A stretch of 64,000 nt of DNA from NCBI RefSeq assembly GCF_030247185.1, contig NC_080571.1, positions 112,771,067 to 112,835,066 on the forward strand, in the 5' to 3' direction. Below are positions 45,761 to 57,990 of the stretch, piece after piece. Under the pieces are notes generated by a model. The model did no database searches. It was given only the letters and a program-made list of their open reading frames with translations, and was not told the DNA's origin. Numbering within the stretch: the first letter of the stretch is position 1; each line of letters begins with the position of its first letter. The DNA is from Malaya genurostris (Eukaryota > Arthropoda > Insecta > Diptera > Culicidae). Both the position numbers and the translations under genes were made by a program.

Positions 45761-48700
45761 GAAATACTTTTATTTCAATTTGATGAGACAATTTTTATAT
45801 GAAATAGTATAATTTATTTTGTTCTGTAAAAAAATAGTTTTGTATCAATTGGTCAAATTTGTGTAATTAAAAATATAACCTGAGTTTCAGGATGCATTGA
45901 ATATTGTCGAGATATCCTACTAACTCGCTTGTGGAAGACACGTTTGTGAAATTACATCACATTTGGCAAAATTGATTTCCATGCGAAAAACGAGAGAACC
46001 ACTTCAGAAATTTTGTTTCAGAGTAATCTTAACTAGTATCAACTTCCTTGGCAAATTGTGTAAATCATTATTGCGTATGGTTTTGATGGTTTTGACAGAT
46101 AGATTTTCTTTATTATGACGATTCTAGTTTGCACTTTCAGTGAAACTCTTAACGAAACAGCACGTCGTCTCGTGTAAGTGCGGAAAAAATCCAGTATTTC
46201 GCAGGAAAGGAAGAATTTTTATCCGTATTATGGCGACTCGGTGTTGCAATTTACCAAGGATTTTACTGGTAGTTCACTGCCAAAACAGCTTAAGTTGCTG
46301 TACCATTAATCGACGTCATCTCAAGTGACTCGACGTCATCCCAAACAAAAGGAATAAGAAGAAGAAGGTTATAATTTGCATTTTCAAGTACAAATATACA
46401 ATTTACGGAAACGTCAACCCTCCCCCCCCTTCCACCATGTGTTACTCTTTTCAGTACAACATAGCGTCGTTTTGGATTGCTGGAAATCAACTTATTTTTT
46501 TCGGAGGCATACTAGCCATGAAGGTGCCATACTCAAGGGTTATAAATTCTTGGATCCAAAATAACCAATTTTTGCGATATTATCTTTCGGTGCTCTCGAC
46601 TCCATTCCCAAAAATGTGTTGGTGGTTTTCATAGATTGGAATTCGTTACCGGGTTTCAGATGCATCCTTGCCTGGTGTTGTCGGAATCGTAAGTGTTATG
46701 CAAAATCGTACCCCACACACATACACGAGTGACACGACGATATCATAACGATAGAATCAAAACAATTGAATCCGGAAAATATGGTAATAAAGGCATCGGT
46801 TTTTATAACTTTTACACATGTTTCGGAGCGAGAAAAATGAGAGACATTAGGAAGAATACCGGTACGAGATGCACTGCGAAAGAAATCTTTTGAATCTTTA
46901 GGATATTCAATAAATCTTCATTATCATTTCAGTATTTACGGTAGATGTAAAATTAGAGGTAGTGAAGTATTATTAAAAGAAGTGTGCTGGTTTAATTTTT
47001 TCTCGAAGAGTAAAAAAAATTGTTTTGCTTGGTTACCAATTTAGATGTTTTCCGATTGCATTCTCAAGGCCAGTGTTTAAATTCTGAATGTTTTTTATGT
47101 TTAAAATTTTCAGTGTCCAAAACACGCATCACTTGGAATATGGAGTCATAAAAATATCAAAATCAAAAGCCACACACAATTTTACGCCCATTTTATTGTC
47201 ACGGTACCGCGTTGTGAACAACAATTCGTGCTCTACCAACAAACGAAGCTTTCAATTCGGATAAAGGTGTATCGGTTATTGTTATTATGATTGCCGCACA
47301 TTCCGATATTGTCATTTCTCTATTTGGGGTCGAACTTACCGATGCTCACGATACCGACATCTGCTGATTCCTGCGTGCGGTTTTTTTTTCTATACCTGCA
47401 GGAAACCAACGTCAGAATTGGGACATGGAAAAAAAGGATTCTCCATTGCCTGGTTCGAATTCGTATACAGCACCGTCTAAATCGATCCCGTAAAGGTAAA
47501 GCTAGCAACATACGATGTTTTTATAACCACGAGGACTGTTGGTATGGCAGGGTTTGTGATCTTCCGTGCGCAATTGAATGGAATTGATTTTTCCGTTTGC
47601 TCGATATAATCAAGTTTATGTCTTGTTTTGCATACTATTTTAGGTTTCATGAAGACGTACGCAGATACCTAGAAAAGAGCGTTTTTTCGTTTGTTTTTCT
47701 TTTTCACTATATCCTCGATATTGGTATTTCGATTGATTTTCCTGAAATTAGTTTGAAGTTAACAACAGAAATGAAATTGACAGAGCCCAATGTTCTAAGC
47801 TTCCCCTGTCACTATTTATTTTCGAAGTTTCCAACATAAGCTATCAATCTATTTCTTTACTTTTCTCACTTTACTTTCATCACTCGGGCAAGAATTTTTG
47901 GGAACTATATTGATCGAACAAAAGCAAGAGGAGAGTCCATTTTGAGGGGTTAGTTAAATGGCAGGGATAGAGTAAAATTGAATTTATTGGTGCTTTACTC
48001 AACGATGTTCAATCTTAATTGTGTCATTATTTGTATCAATTAAATAATGATAAATAGCAGCAACCCTATGGATTGCATAATATTTTCTCATATGATTCTT
48101 TTCTTTGCTTTTATTTGCGAATGGGGTTTCAACTGCACTTTTAATAGAAGAGCATTTCTAGAAATTGACAATGTCTTTAGTATTGCAGACTATTTGTTTA
48201 TCACGAATGGAGGGAGCAATTCGATTCAAGGCTGATTTACTAAAATACCGAATATATTTTGGCCTGTACTTTCTTTGTAACTTGGAAAACGTTAATGTCA
48301 GTGTAGTTCTTTGTAACTTGGATTTTTTCTCATTTTTCAAATTTGAAACTTGTTTTCGAGGGCAACATTTTGTGTCAATTTGATTAGGACCCTTTTGGAA
48401 ATGTTAAGGCTAAAACAATTTGAAGGTGTTGGCGAAATTTCATGATTTTGTTGAAAACCTAGTAATACTATACAGATCAAAACAATTGAATTTGTTCATA
48501 CACATTTATCGTCTAGATGGAGCTCTTTTCGAAATATTCGAATTATTTTCTTGGGAGCCGCTAGCCATGATTGTTACATACTTGTTACAGTATGTTTTAG
48601 GAGAAGATTCGAACAAAATATTTTTAGTTGTTAGAAAAACTAATATTTTTGGAAACATTATTTAGGTGAGTAATGCTACAGCATACATGGACTAAGGTGG

Positions 48701-48800
48701 TACAACAAGTTTAGAGCAGTCTCAAGCTTTTAACACTATTGAAACCTTTTTGCACTTACGACCTTTACTGTTTTTATCCGCGGAAGAATGATGTTTTTCA
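45761..48800. other. Non-coding stretch, nothing recognised
   Basis: The frame at 47291-47587 (98 codons) is the longest and lacks motifs. Low-complexity patches such as CCCTCCCCCCCC near 46420 occur. No transposon ends could be paired. Confidence 0.35.
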
Positions 48801-48804
48801 AGTA

Positions 48805-49690
48805 AACATGAATTAGGCATATTGATTCTGAGAAAATATTTTACACGGACGGATCACAAATTGAAGAGGCTACTGGGTTTTGTATATTCAACAATAATGT
48901 TTCGGCTTCATTTAGGCTTCAAGAATCTATATAGCAGAGTTAGCAGCAGTTCATTATAGTTTGAGTGTAGCCATTCGCTCAAACGCTTCTGGCAAAATGA
49001 ACTGTTTTTCTTGGGAAAAAAACCATAACCTGAACGACATTTTGAATAATAATTATCAAATCACAATAGTTTGGGTTTTGACTCATTGCTTCATTCCAGG
49101 CCGTGGAAGAGCCGATATTTTAGCCAAACGTGGTGCTATTGAGGGTGAAATTTATGAGAAACCGATTGCTTTCAATGAATTCTATAGCGCGTCTCGCCGA
49201 AAAACACTCGCTAGCTGGTAAGCTTCTTGGGATAAAGATGATCTGGGTCGGTGTATGCACTCAATTATTCCTAAAATAATGACAAAGGCATGGTTCAGGG
49301 GACTGGATGTTAGTAGGAACTTCATTCGTGTGATGTCCAGACTCATGTCCAATCACTACACATTAGAGCACATCTCCTTCGAATTGGACTTTCCGAGACT
49401 AATCATTGTGATTGTGGCGAAGGTTATCGCGATATTGATCATGTCGTTTGGACATGCGTGGAGTATCGTGATGTCAGATCTCACCTAATAAATTCCTTGC
49501 GTACTCAAGGTAGACTATCCAATGTCCCAATTCGCGACATTCTTGCTTGTCGTGACCTTCCTTACATGAAACTACTTTATCATTTCATTAAGTCCATTGG
49601 AGTTTCAATTTAAATGTTATTTTATGATAGACTCCTTTCTCTTCCATGAGTTCAACCAATAGCCAGCTATCTTATATTGAATAAAAGTGA
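48805..49690 (+). pseudogene. LINE RNase H and C-terminal fragment, plus-strand copy
   Basis: It reads FYTDGSQIEEATGF near 48840 (first RNase H aspartate), then ELAAVHYS. The block with the following catalytic aspartate (present in the minus copy) is deleted. It continues IPGRGRADILAKRGAIEGEI and a C-terminal region RGLDVSRNFIRVMSRLMSNH with CDCGEGYRDIDHVVWTC-like cysteine spacing, and ends at a stop near 49612, followed by a 3' UTR with AATAAAAG near 49680. Frameshifts occur near 48925 and 49390. It belongs to an RNase-H-bearing clade such as I or LOA. It is the mirror copy of 50300-51060. Confidence 0.78.
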
Positions 49691-51060
49691 TGAACTGATA
49701 CAAACAAACCTAAAATTGTTATAAGATCATGTACAAAATAAATTTATTTTTTTAATGTAATTTATAATATCAAATCGCTCGATAAAAACAGTGTTTAGAT
49801 TAACTAATGAATACCAACATACTTATATGATATTCGAAATGTATTAGGTTTAAAGTACTATGCATTATGGATGCCACGGTGGAGAAAAACTTATGTATAT
49901 TGCCTATGAAATGGAAAAAAGTAAATATGAATCCGAATATTTCGAGTAGAAATTAATTCAGTTTAATTTTTGGGGGTCTAAAAATGCATTTATTTAAAAA
50001 TAAAAGGAGTTTAAAGATTAATCAAAGTATAGTCCATCGCTTTTTACTATTTTCTCCACCTCTTAGGCAATTTTCGAAAATTGTCTCTTCTTTTGAGTTG
50101 ATTCAAGTTTAAAACCAATTTTAGAGTTTTTCTTCGCCGTGGCATCCACAATACATAGTACTTTCAACCTAATACATTTCGAATATCATATTAGTATGTT
50201 GGTATTCATTAGTTAATCTAAACACTGTTTTTATCAAGCGATTTGCTATTATAAATTACATTAAATGAAATACATTTATTTTGTACATGATCTTATAGCT
50301 ATTTCAGGTATGTTTGTATGTCCAAACGACATGGTCAATATCGCGGTAAACTTCGCCACAAGCACAATGATTAGTCTCGGAAAGTCCAAATCGAAGGAGA
50401 TATGCATCTAACGTGTAGTGATTGGACATGAGTCTGGACATCACACGATTGAAATCTCTACTCACATCCAGTCCCCTGAACCATGACTTTGTCGATATTT
50501 TAGGAATAATTGAGTGCATCCACCGACCCAGATCATCTTTATCCCAAGAAGCTTGTCAGCTGGCAGGTGTTCTTTGGCGAGACGCGCTATAGAATTCGTT
50601 GAAAGCAATCGGTTTCTCATAAATTTCTCCCTCAATAGCACCACGTTTGGCTAAACTATCGGCTTTTTCATTGCCTGGAATGGAGCAATGAGACTATTGT
50701 GATTTGATAATTATTATTCAAAATGTCGTTCAGGTAATGGTTTATTTTGCCCAAGAAAAACAGTTTATTTTTGCCAGAAGCGTTTGAGCGAATGGCTTCA
50801 ATTGCACTCAGACTATCTGTGAAGAGAAAATAATGGGTTGGAGATAATGTGACGATTACATTCAAGCTATAATGAACTGCTGCTAACTCTGCTATATAAA
50901 CAGATGCAGGTTCTTGAAGCTTGAATGAGGCCGAAACATTATTGTTGAACATACCAAATCCTGTCGCTTCTTCAATTCGCGATCCGTCCGTGTAAAACAT
51001 TTTCTCAGAGTCAATATGCCTGAACTTACTTGAACATATTTTTTGGATTTCCATAGAGCG
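48805..51060. repeat. Inverted duplication, arms about 0.9-1.1 kb
   Basis: The left arm (48805-49890) and right arm (50135-51060) are inverted copies. They include not only LINE coding sequence but also about 200 bp of downstream sequence: GATCATGTACAAAATAAAT, ACAGTGTTTAGATTAACTAA, ATGAATACCAACATACT and GGATGCCACGG. About 245 bp separates them. Each arm has a deletion the other lacks. Confidence 0.82.
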
Positions 51061-51912
51061 TAGGTGATCCGGGATTTCACGCACTTTCCGTTGCCTGGAT
51101 GTGTCGAAAAATAAAGTTGAGTCAGGGACATTGAAGAGGCTGACACGGATAGGAATATATCTTGAAGGGTTGATTTTCTGTGACATATGGTTGAAGAATA
51201 TTGTCATGAATCTTGTTTGAGATTGAAGCTCAAATAGCCTTTCGAAGTTATTAATAACCAGGGGATTCAGTACCTCACATCATATTAGCAGTCGCGATGA
51301 AAGCTTCCAAAAGCGATCTTTCAATGGAAGAACTCCCGCCAGATCTTCAAGACTCATTGTATGTGTCGAATGCATGCAGCCTAAGGCAATTCGCGAACAA
51401 CGATACTGAATTCGCTCCAGTTTGATAATATGAGACTTTGCAGCGGAACGAAAGTAAACGCATCCATATTCCATCACTGAAAGTATCGTTGTCTGATACA
51501 ATTTTATTAGATCTTGCGGATGAGCACCCCACCAAGATCCTGTTATTGTTCGAAGAAAATTTACTCTTTGGGAATCAAACCACACCCGAGGTATTTGAAA
51601 GTTAAAACCTGCGCGATCATTCTTCCCATAATATGGAGCTGGAGTTGCGCGGGATCATGTTTTCTTGAAAAGACGACCAGCTCTGTTTTCTACGCAGAGA
51701 ATTCGATACCAAGATGAACAGCCCAAACGGACAAGTTATCTAAGGTATCTTGCAATGGTTTTTGCAAATCAACAGCTTTGGGTCCAGTAACTGAAACCAC
51801 GTCATCATCTGCCAATTGTCTTAGTGTACATGGGGTTACTAGACAGCTGTCAATGTCATTCACGTAAAAATTATAGAGGACCGGACTGAGGCATGAGCCT
51901 TGCGGGAGACCG
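50300..51912 (-). pseudogene. LINE reverse transcriptase/RNase H fragment, minus-strand copy
   Basis: Reading right to left, the fragment opens mid-RT with IGLPQGSCLSPVLYNFYVND and LRQLADDDVVSV (the catalytic box, about 51800-51819), then a thumb-like region with TELVVFSRK. An unbroken stretch, RVNFLRTITGSWWGAHPQ to LPLKDRFWKLSSRLL, follows (51585-51280). RNase H shows FYTDGS, IAELAAV and LFTDSLSAIEAI, supplying the usual D-E-D residues. A shift near 50700 precedes KRGAIEGEI. The C-terminal domain stops at 50304, because a deletion fuses DHVVWTY to 3' UTR sequence. A TAG interrupts near 51690. The 5' end is truncated at about 51912 against a mariner scrap. Confidence 0.85.
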
Positions 51913-51929
51913 ATCTAGCTGATTCTGAA

Positions 51930-52235
51930 TGTTGCCAAATAGCAATGTGAAAAATGCATGCGTTTCTCTGACAAAAGGTTGTGCAAATAATTATTTATAA
52001 CCGCTGTGAGTCCATGTTGGTGGAACTTGTCAAAAAATTCTCCATTCTTGAAACGTCGAAACCATTTCCTACATAATTTATCAGTTGGAGTAATATCACC
52101 ATAAACATCCACAAGCAATTGATGCGCTTCAGCTGCACTTTTCTCCCTATTAAAACAGAATACTGAACTACCAGAAAATGTTGCCTGACTAACACAGAAT
52201 TGCTCATAATTAACACAGTGAAAAACATGTTTAAA
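51930..52235 (-). pseudogene. mariner transposase N-terminal fragment
   Basis: The minus frame reads HVFHCVNYEQFCV, then FNREKSAAEAHQLLVDVYGD and KLCRKWFRRFKNGEF, the first helix-turn-helix of a mariner transposase. It then loses similarity after DKFHQHG (about 52015). Only about 80 residues remain. It is bordered by a LINE fragment at the left and a TIR element at 52239 on the right. Confidence 0.72.
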
Positions 52236-52238
52236 AAA

Positions 52239-52504
52239 GGCCCGTGCGCAGGGGGGGGTTTTGGGGGTTTTAACCCCCCCCATGAAGAATTTTTTTAAAA
52301 TTAAGTTTCATGAACAATGGAGTACTTATTATATTAAAGTGCAAATAACTTGACCCCCCCCCCTCCGCTTCAATGATTTCTGCACACGAGCCTGTCAGAA
52401 TCCGTTTTACATTATCAATATAGTGGATGAGCCGCCTTTTCGCCTTTTGGACACTCCCCTCTCCCCTTGAAACCCCCCCCATGGATGATTCCTGCGCACG
52501 GGCC
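52239..52504. mobile_element. TIR element with GGCCCGTGCGCAGG ends (family F)
   Basis: The 14-bp GGCCCGTGCGCAGG at 52239-52252 is perfectly inverted at 52491-52504. Long C or G homopolymer runs lie just inside each end. A second, degenerate right-end copy, TTCTGCACACGAGCCTG, occurs internally at about 52380, suggesting one element has partly duplicated or a second inserted. A related copy lies at 44515-44755. It is non-coding. Confidence 0.75.
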
Positions 52505-55500
52505 TGAATGTCTAACCTCTTGAAACTATCGACATTAGCTGTTACTGTTCAATATTCATAACAGTCAGAGCCATCTAATGAAAACGGGCCGAACTAATTT
52601 GTATTCCTAATACTTCCAAAGATCAAGTATATTTAGTAATGGACAGCTGAACTAGATATTCTATAGCAATGATACTGTTTTCGGTGAAAAAGCAGCTCTT
52701 TGTGGAGTCATTATCAATTCCATCTGCGGAAATAGTTCTTTGCATTCGCTTGTTAGAAGTACTTCTTCGGCTCAGTGATTTCTAGTTGTGTGGTTTTTGT
52801 AAAAAGAAGTAAACTCATCTAAACAGTTTAGTGAATTCTCTTAGTTTGCAGATATTTTAAATGATAGGAAAACGAACTCACTTTGACTTCACTGTTATCT
52901 AGTTTCTGGTAATGAAAACACCGAAAGTATTTTTCGAAGGATGTCAACATAGAAATGACATCGATTTATTTTATTAACATCAGTAATAATGACAATGGTG
53001 GTTAAATCTAGAGGTGTGCGAAACAGCTCATATTGGTGAGCAGCTCCGAAACGATCAGCTCTCTAAAATGAATCGATTCGATGTATCAGCTCATTTAGAT
53101 TGAACTGATGGATTATTTTGAGGTGAGAGGTAAGATTTTTTACTGGTTATAAAAATTCAATTTGTTTAATAAGGATGGATGCACGCTTGGAAGAACTAAC
53201 GAAAATTGATGCACACGTTTGTTCTCGTTTAGAACTCGCTTTTCAAGAGCCGAAGATCTGGGTAGCAAGCTACCATCATTGCTATAGAATATACGGGGGC
53301 AAAATGTTTAAGAATTCACTTACAAAAATTATGTATAGGTTATCAATTTAATGAATAATAGTGAACAATCTTATATCCATCAAATATTTCGTCCACGAAA
53401 AGATAAAAACTTTCTTTAAATAAGAAGAAAAAGCTTTACGAGGGTGCCTTTTGTCCCGTTATTGTCATGAGTTTTGCTTCGTTGTTTTGATGGATGTTCA
53501 TTCGTTGGTTAAGATCATTCTGCCTCTATGTTCAGATAACCGGGACTTCGCGTACTTTAAAATCTATATTATTCATGTTTTCCACGATCGGGCGTCATGC
53601 CCCGCATATATTTCGATAGACAATTTTAAGAGGTTTTGAAAAATAACATTTTTCATGTATTTTTCAATGCATTCAGCGAGTATTTGTTCGTAATTATGAG
53701 AAATAATGGTGACAGAAGGTAATGATGCATTCATATTATTCTCTTTAGTTAAGATATCGGAAGATTTCCTTAGGGGATTTTGCCCCATTTACCCCTACTT
53801 GATTTTTTTTCGAAATTTTAGACTATCTTTTGCAAAAGGCTGAACATTTTTAACCAATTCTTTTCAAAAGGTTATTGTCGAAAGTGATAAAAAAAACTTT
53901 ATAGAGTCATACACTGAAAAAAAATTGAAAAATTTAAAATTGATTTACAAAACATAACCATATTGATGATAAAATTTTGTCCCAAGATAAGTGATTAACC
54001 AACCCTTAACTAAAAACCAAACTAAGCTGAGAGTCATAATCGACCAAAATTACAATGAATCTCAATTTGTGAGAAAATTTCACCTAATACCCTATTGCCA
54101 GTGGCCCGATATTTGCAGAAAGTATCAGAGCTGGATAAGAAAAAGTTTTTTATAGAAAAACTTTTTCCCCTTCAAACGGCTCGGATTTTTTATTTGCAAA
54201 AGGTTGGTAAAAATGTCTAGCCCTTTTCAAAAGATGGTCTTGATTAATTTTGGAAAAATAATGTGAGCAAAGTGGCTTTTTGTAATAAAGTCTATATGCT
54301 GCCAACTGCGAATACGATTTTTCTTGTCCATTATTGATACTTTTTGCAAATACCGGAAAACCAGCGTTTTGTGAAATCTCCTCTCAAATTAGGTTTTATT
54401 TGAATTCTTGGATGATAATAACTTTCAGTTTAGTTTAGTTTTTGATAAAAAGACGCTGTAATTTTTTTTATCACAATAAACAATATTTTTTTTTGAAATT
54501 TGATTTAAATTTTTAAAGTTAATTCGATGTAAAAGTTTTTCAGTTATTTTGTAGGAAAATTTGACTAATTTTGTAAAAATCACTAGAACAATACTTTTTT
54601 ATAGGCTTTGTCGTCATATATAAGTGAATTATAAAATGAAAGATTTTCAATAAACGATTAATAATTTTCGTTTAATAATATATAAATTTCCAGGTTATGC
54701 CAACAAAAATGATTTTGTCCACAGGGTAATGAACTCTCCGAATTGTCCGGAACTTCGATAATTCGAAAAATACTGGGCAATTTTAAAGCAGCTACATCGA
54801 CTTTCCGAAAATGCGAGCAAAATGGAAGTAATGTGTTGATTCCGCGTCCATTTTCACTGTGCGTACACTGATGGGTAAGAGCAAATAGGGCATTTTCGTG
54901 AAGTTGGCTTAACTGTGACTTCTTTATTTTTAAAAAGACACCAATCAAATAATGCCGAATGTTGGTTTCAATAACAGGTTTAGAATAAGATTATCGCGAA
55001 GACAAAATTTAAGATGTGATTAAACTTCTAATTTTCGAAAACCCATTAAACTTTGTTTTTTTTTCGGTATGGTTTTCAGAGTACCTACAATTTCCTACAA
55101 TTTCTATTTAAACACTGTCTCAGCTTCGGTACCTTTCCGTAGTTACACCGCTTTGCAAAAAACGCATGCAAATTTACATCTACATTTTTTTATAAACCAG
55201 TCTTGATCCAAAATGGTGCAAAACAAATGACTAACCATGCTGAAGTCGTGTGAAATTTTCATCTAAATTGGAGTGTGTGACGTTTGATCAATTACTGGAA
55301 TTGTTCTAGAGAATGACGGCTTACTAAAACAGCTCACTAACACTTAGAAGAAAAAAATCATTTGAATTATATGCTGTAATTTGATTATATCAGAACATTC
55401 TACATGATTATTCTTTCGAACAACGACCAATTAGCCACCTGTCAACACTCATTTTGAAGGAGGATTGTGTATGACTCGACGTTTCTAAGAGCCAGCCATA

Positions 55501-57012
55501 GCAGTAGTTTTATTTAAAATGCTTCCTGTTTCAGTCTGGTTTCAGAATTTAAGAACCGTTCAGAAACGGTTATCGTTCGTCGAAAATTTGTCTATGAATG
55601 TGTAAGTTCACAGATGGCTATTATCAAAAAAAAAAAAAGCGCGCGATGCACTGTAATAGAAAACTTTTCCACGTTTGCGTTAAACTAATCGTAGTAAAAC
55701 GAATTTGAAAAATTTTATTTTTCATCTGTCAACATGATTGAAAATTTCTTAAATCTACATCCAAATGATCAATGATGCTAATCCTCGGACGTGGCAAGCT
55801 CCGAAAGTCAGTATTAGTTTCCCTAATTCCCTTTCACAAACGAATGTTCTCTTCCGAGAGGACATCCGGTATCGTGCTGTTTGCCGGTGGGATAAGTTTT
55901 GGTTGCTTACAATATGAGCATTACAATAATGGCTAATGATTGTTCGGAACTGAGCATACCTTTCTATGGGAAGATGATGGGAACCCTAAACAAAGCACAA
56001 ATTTTCTAGACTGTGCGAAGGTGAGCACAAGGTAAGAAATTGAATCCTATCAGCAGCAAATTGACAATGAAGAGATTAGAAGACATGGAACTGAGGAAAT
56101 TCAATTTCCGAAAGGTGCACTGGGAAAGTCTTGTGATGATAGTTTTAATAGGAAACTTTTAGAACCTTCTGTATAATTTCAATAGTATTCATTTTTTTGG
56201 ATAAAATATTTTATATCTAATGTGAGAAAGTTTTTGTTCCCTTTTTCTTTAATAAAGGGCTTTGCAAAACTTTGCATATTTCATGTGTCTGAATAACCTA
56301 TTCTGAATACCTTTAAAAAGTCAACTGGTGTTGGCCCTAGTTTTTCTTCCGGGTAATCCAATCATTACAGCCCGCCTATTCGATACAGAAGTCAAACATT
56401 GGTACAACGTGAGCCGTACCAGATTAAAAGAGAACGAAAATCATCTAGAATTCCAACGTCAATGACTTAGATACCTTTCCACATTTGTGTCAATTTTCAT
56501 TCCACACATTTCGTTTCCCCTGATCAGACTGTATATTACACGACCGTGTGTGTGCTTCATCGACTTGAAAAGAAGGTGTCTATTTCCTATCCTCCGATTA
56601 AATAACTATAGGAACGAACGCTGCTGCCCGAAATAGGAAGAATTGACAAAGCGGATGAGTGAGTGACAAACGTACTCGGCTCGCTCGGCAGGGAGTCAAT
56701 AATTTTCAGCTAAAATTTTCTACACTTTCATTCTACTGTGACTCTGCGACCAGGTATGAATGAAGCGGAACCCATTACATCTGAATGCTACCACACGTAC
56801 TGAATGAATTGCCTTTTGCTTTCTTTTGGGCGACCGACTGAGTAATGAGCTCAGATTAAGTTCGACAGTTGAAGGCACCCTGGAAGTTAGTGCTTGTTTG
56901 AATACTGTTTATGATCACGTTTTCAATGAATGTGTGTTTTTGATGATGCACAGGTCTGTGTAGAAGCATCGTAAACTTGACACTAGAGATACAATAAAAA
57001 TCTTACACATTA
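52505..57012. other. Long non-coding stretch, mostly unassigned
   Basis: I found no gene. TAGAGGTGTGCGAAACAGCTC at about 53011 resembles an hAT-type terminus without a visible partner end. GGGGCAAAATG near 53296 and CATTTACCCCTAC near 53788, with ATTTTGCCCC before it, may be ends of a decayed element. 55120-55270 loosely resembles 60650-60850. A short GCGCGC patch follows a poly-A run near 55640. Confidence 0.35.
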
Positions 57013-57020
57013 GTATCTAG

Positions 57021-57399
57021 TAGAGATGGGCAAAACAGCTCATTTCAAAGAACCGTTCAGTGATGCCGAGTTCTGTCGAAAGAACTAGTTCTCCAGAGCC
57101 GTTCGTTCGTTCTTTTTATATGTGTTTGTTTGTTCAAAGACTGAACTAGAACTTAGGTTCGGTAGGTTAAGCGAGCAAAACAAAAGGTCCCACAAATTAG
57201 AACTGAGGTTTCGTGATAAAGCTTTCTTATTAGAGAACTACCGTTCTCGACAACAGGTTATGCGAGAAAAAAAAAAAAGTTCCACGAATTTGAATTTGCA
57301 CAGAGGAACTACCGTTCTCGAGAAACGAACTATAGCTCATTCATTCTTTCAAAAGAACTAGTTCTTTTGAACCGTTCGCGAACGAATTGCCCATCTCTA
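57021..57399. mobile_element. hAT-type MITE, 379 bp, 8-bp TSD
   Basis: It begins TAGAGATGGGCAA, ends TTGCCCATCTCTA, and is flanked by the 8-bp direct repeat GTATCTAG (57013-57020 and 57400-57407). Inverted similarity extends inward with AAAGAACTAGTTCTTTTGAA-like words, and two internal GAACTACCGTTCTCGA repeats occur. The open 79-codon frame inside is repeat-derived. The 8-bp duplication and TAGAGATGGGC end are typical of hAT elements. Confidence 0.9.
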
Positions 57400-57407
57400 G
57401 TATCTAG

Positions 57408-57990
57408 CTAAGGTACAGAAAGTAAATTAGGTGGGTGATTGTGTGTAGGCTCCTTGTAGCAAATCGTTGCTAATGTTAAAAGACTAAGTCTAGTTTACGT
57501 TTGACGCAAAGGTGCATAGAAGCTTTAAACTTTTTTTTATAAATAGTACTGTCCTAACCTTGTTGTTGGTGTTGCCCATCTATCATAAGTTTGATTACGT
57601 TCATAAAACGGAGCATTTTACAGGTGGAAAGTTTGTCATATTGGACTGGTATCTATAATTGATCGTATTATCAACAAGTTAACCTAATTCAAAGTTGGTC
57701 ATAGCTAAGCATTAAGTTGCTGGTTGAATATAAGTTTATTTGTAGTTGCGAAATCATTATGAACACGTAACATAATTAATACAATGAATTGATATATCAG
57801 TATCATAGAACAAGATGGTATCAAACAATTTCAGTAATGACTCGATTGACTATCGATTGTTTGTCGCGAAGCGTTTGTTACGAAAATGCTAAGTAAACAA
57901 ATGTTTGACATGGGTTTATTATGAATCGACTCTGCTAGTCGAGTACGCAAAATGTCTGTGGGTGCGCACGATTTTCTCTCAGGTGAAAAT
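57408..57990. other. Non-coding stretch, nothing recognised
   Basis: AT-rich sequence between the hAT-type MITE and the family-A element. No features seen. Confidence 0.35.

Noticed and set aside
47291..47587. 98-codon ORF with arginine-rich segment
   Set aside because: The antisense frame is also open and neither shows a domain; no evidence of coding.
53011..53120. hAT-type element starting TAGAGGTGTGCG
   Set aside because: Only one end is visible; no partner terminus or 8-bp duplication was found.
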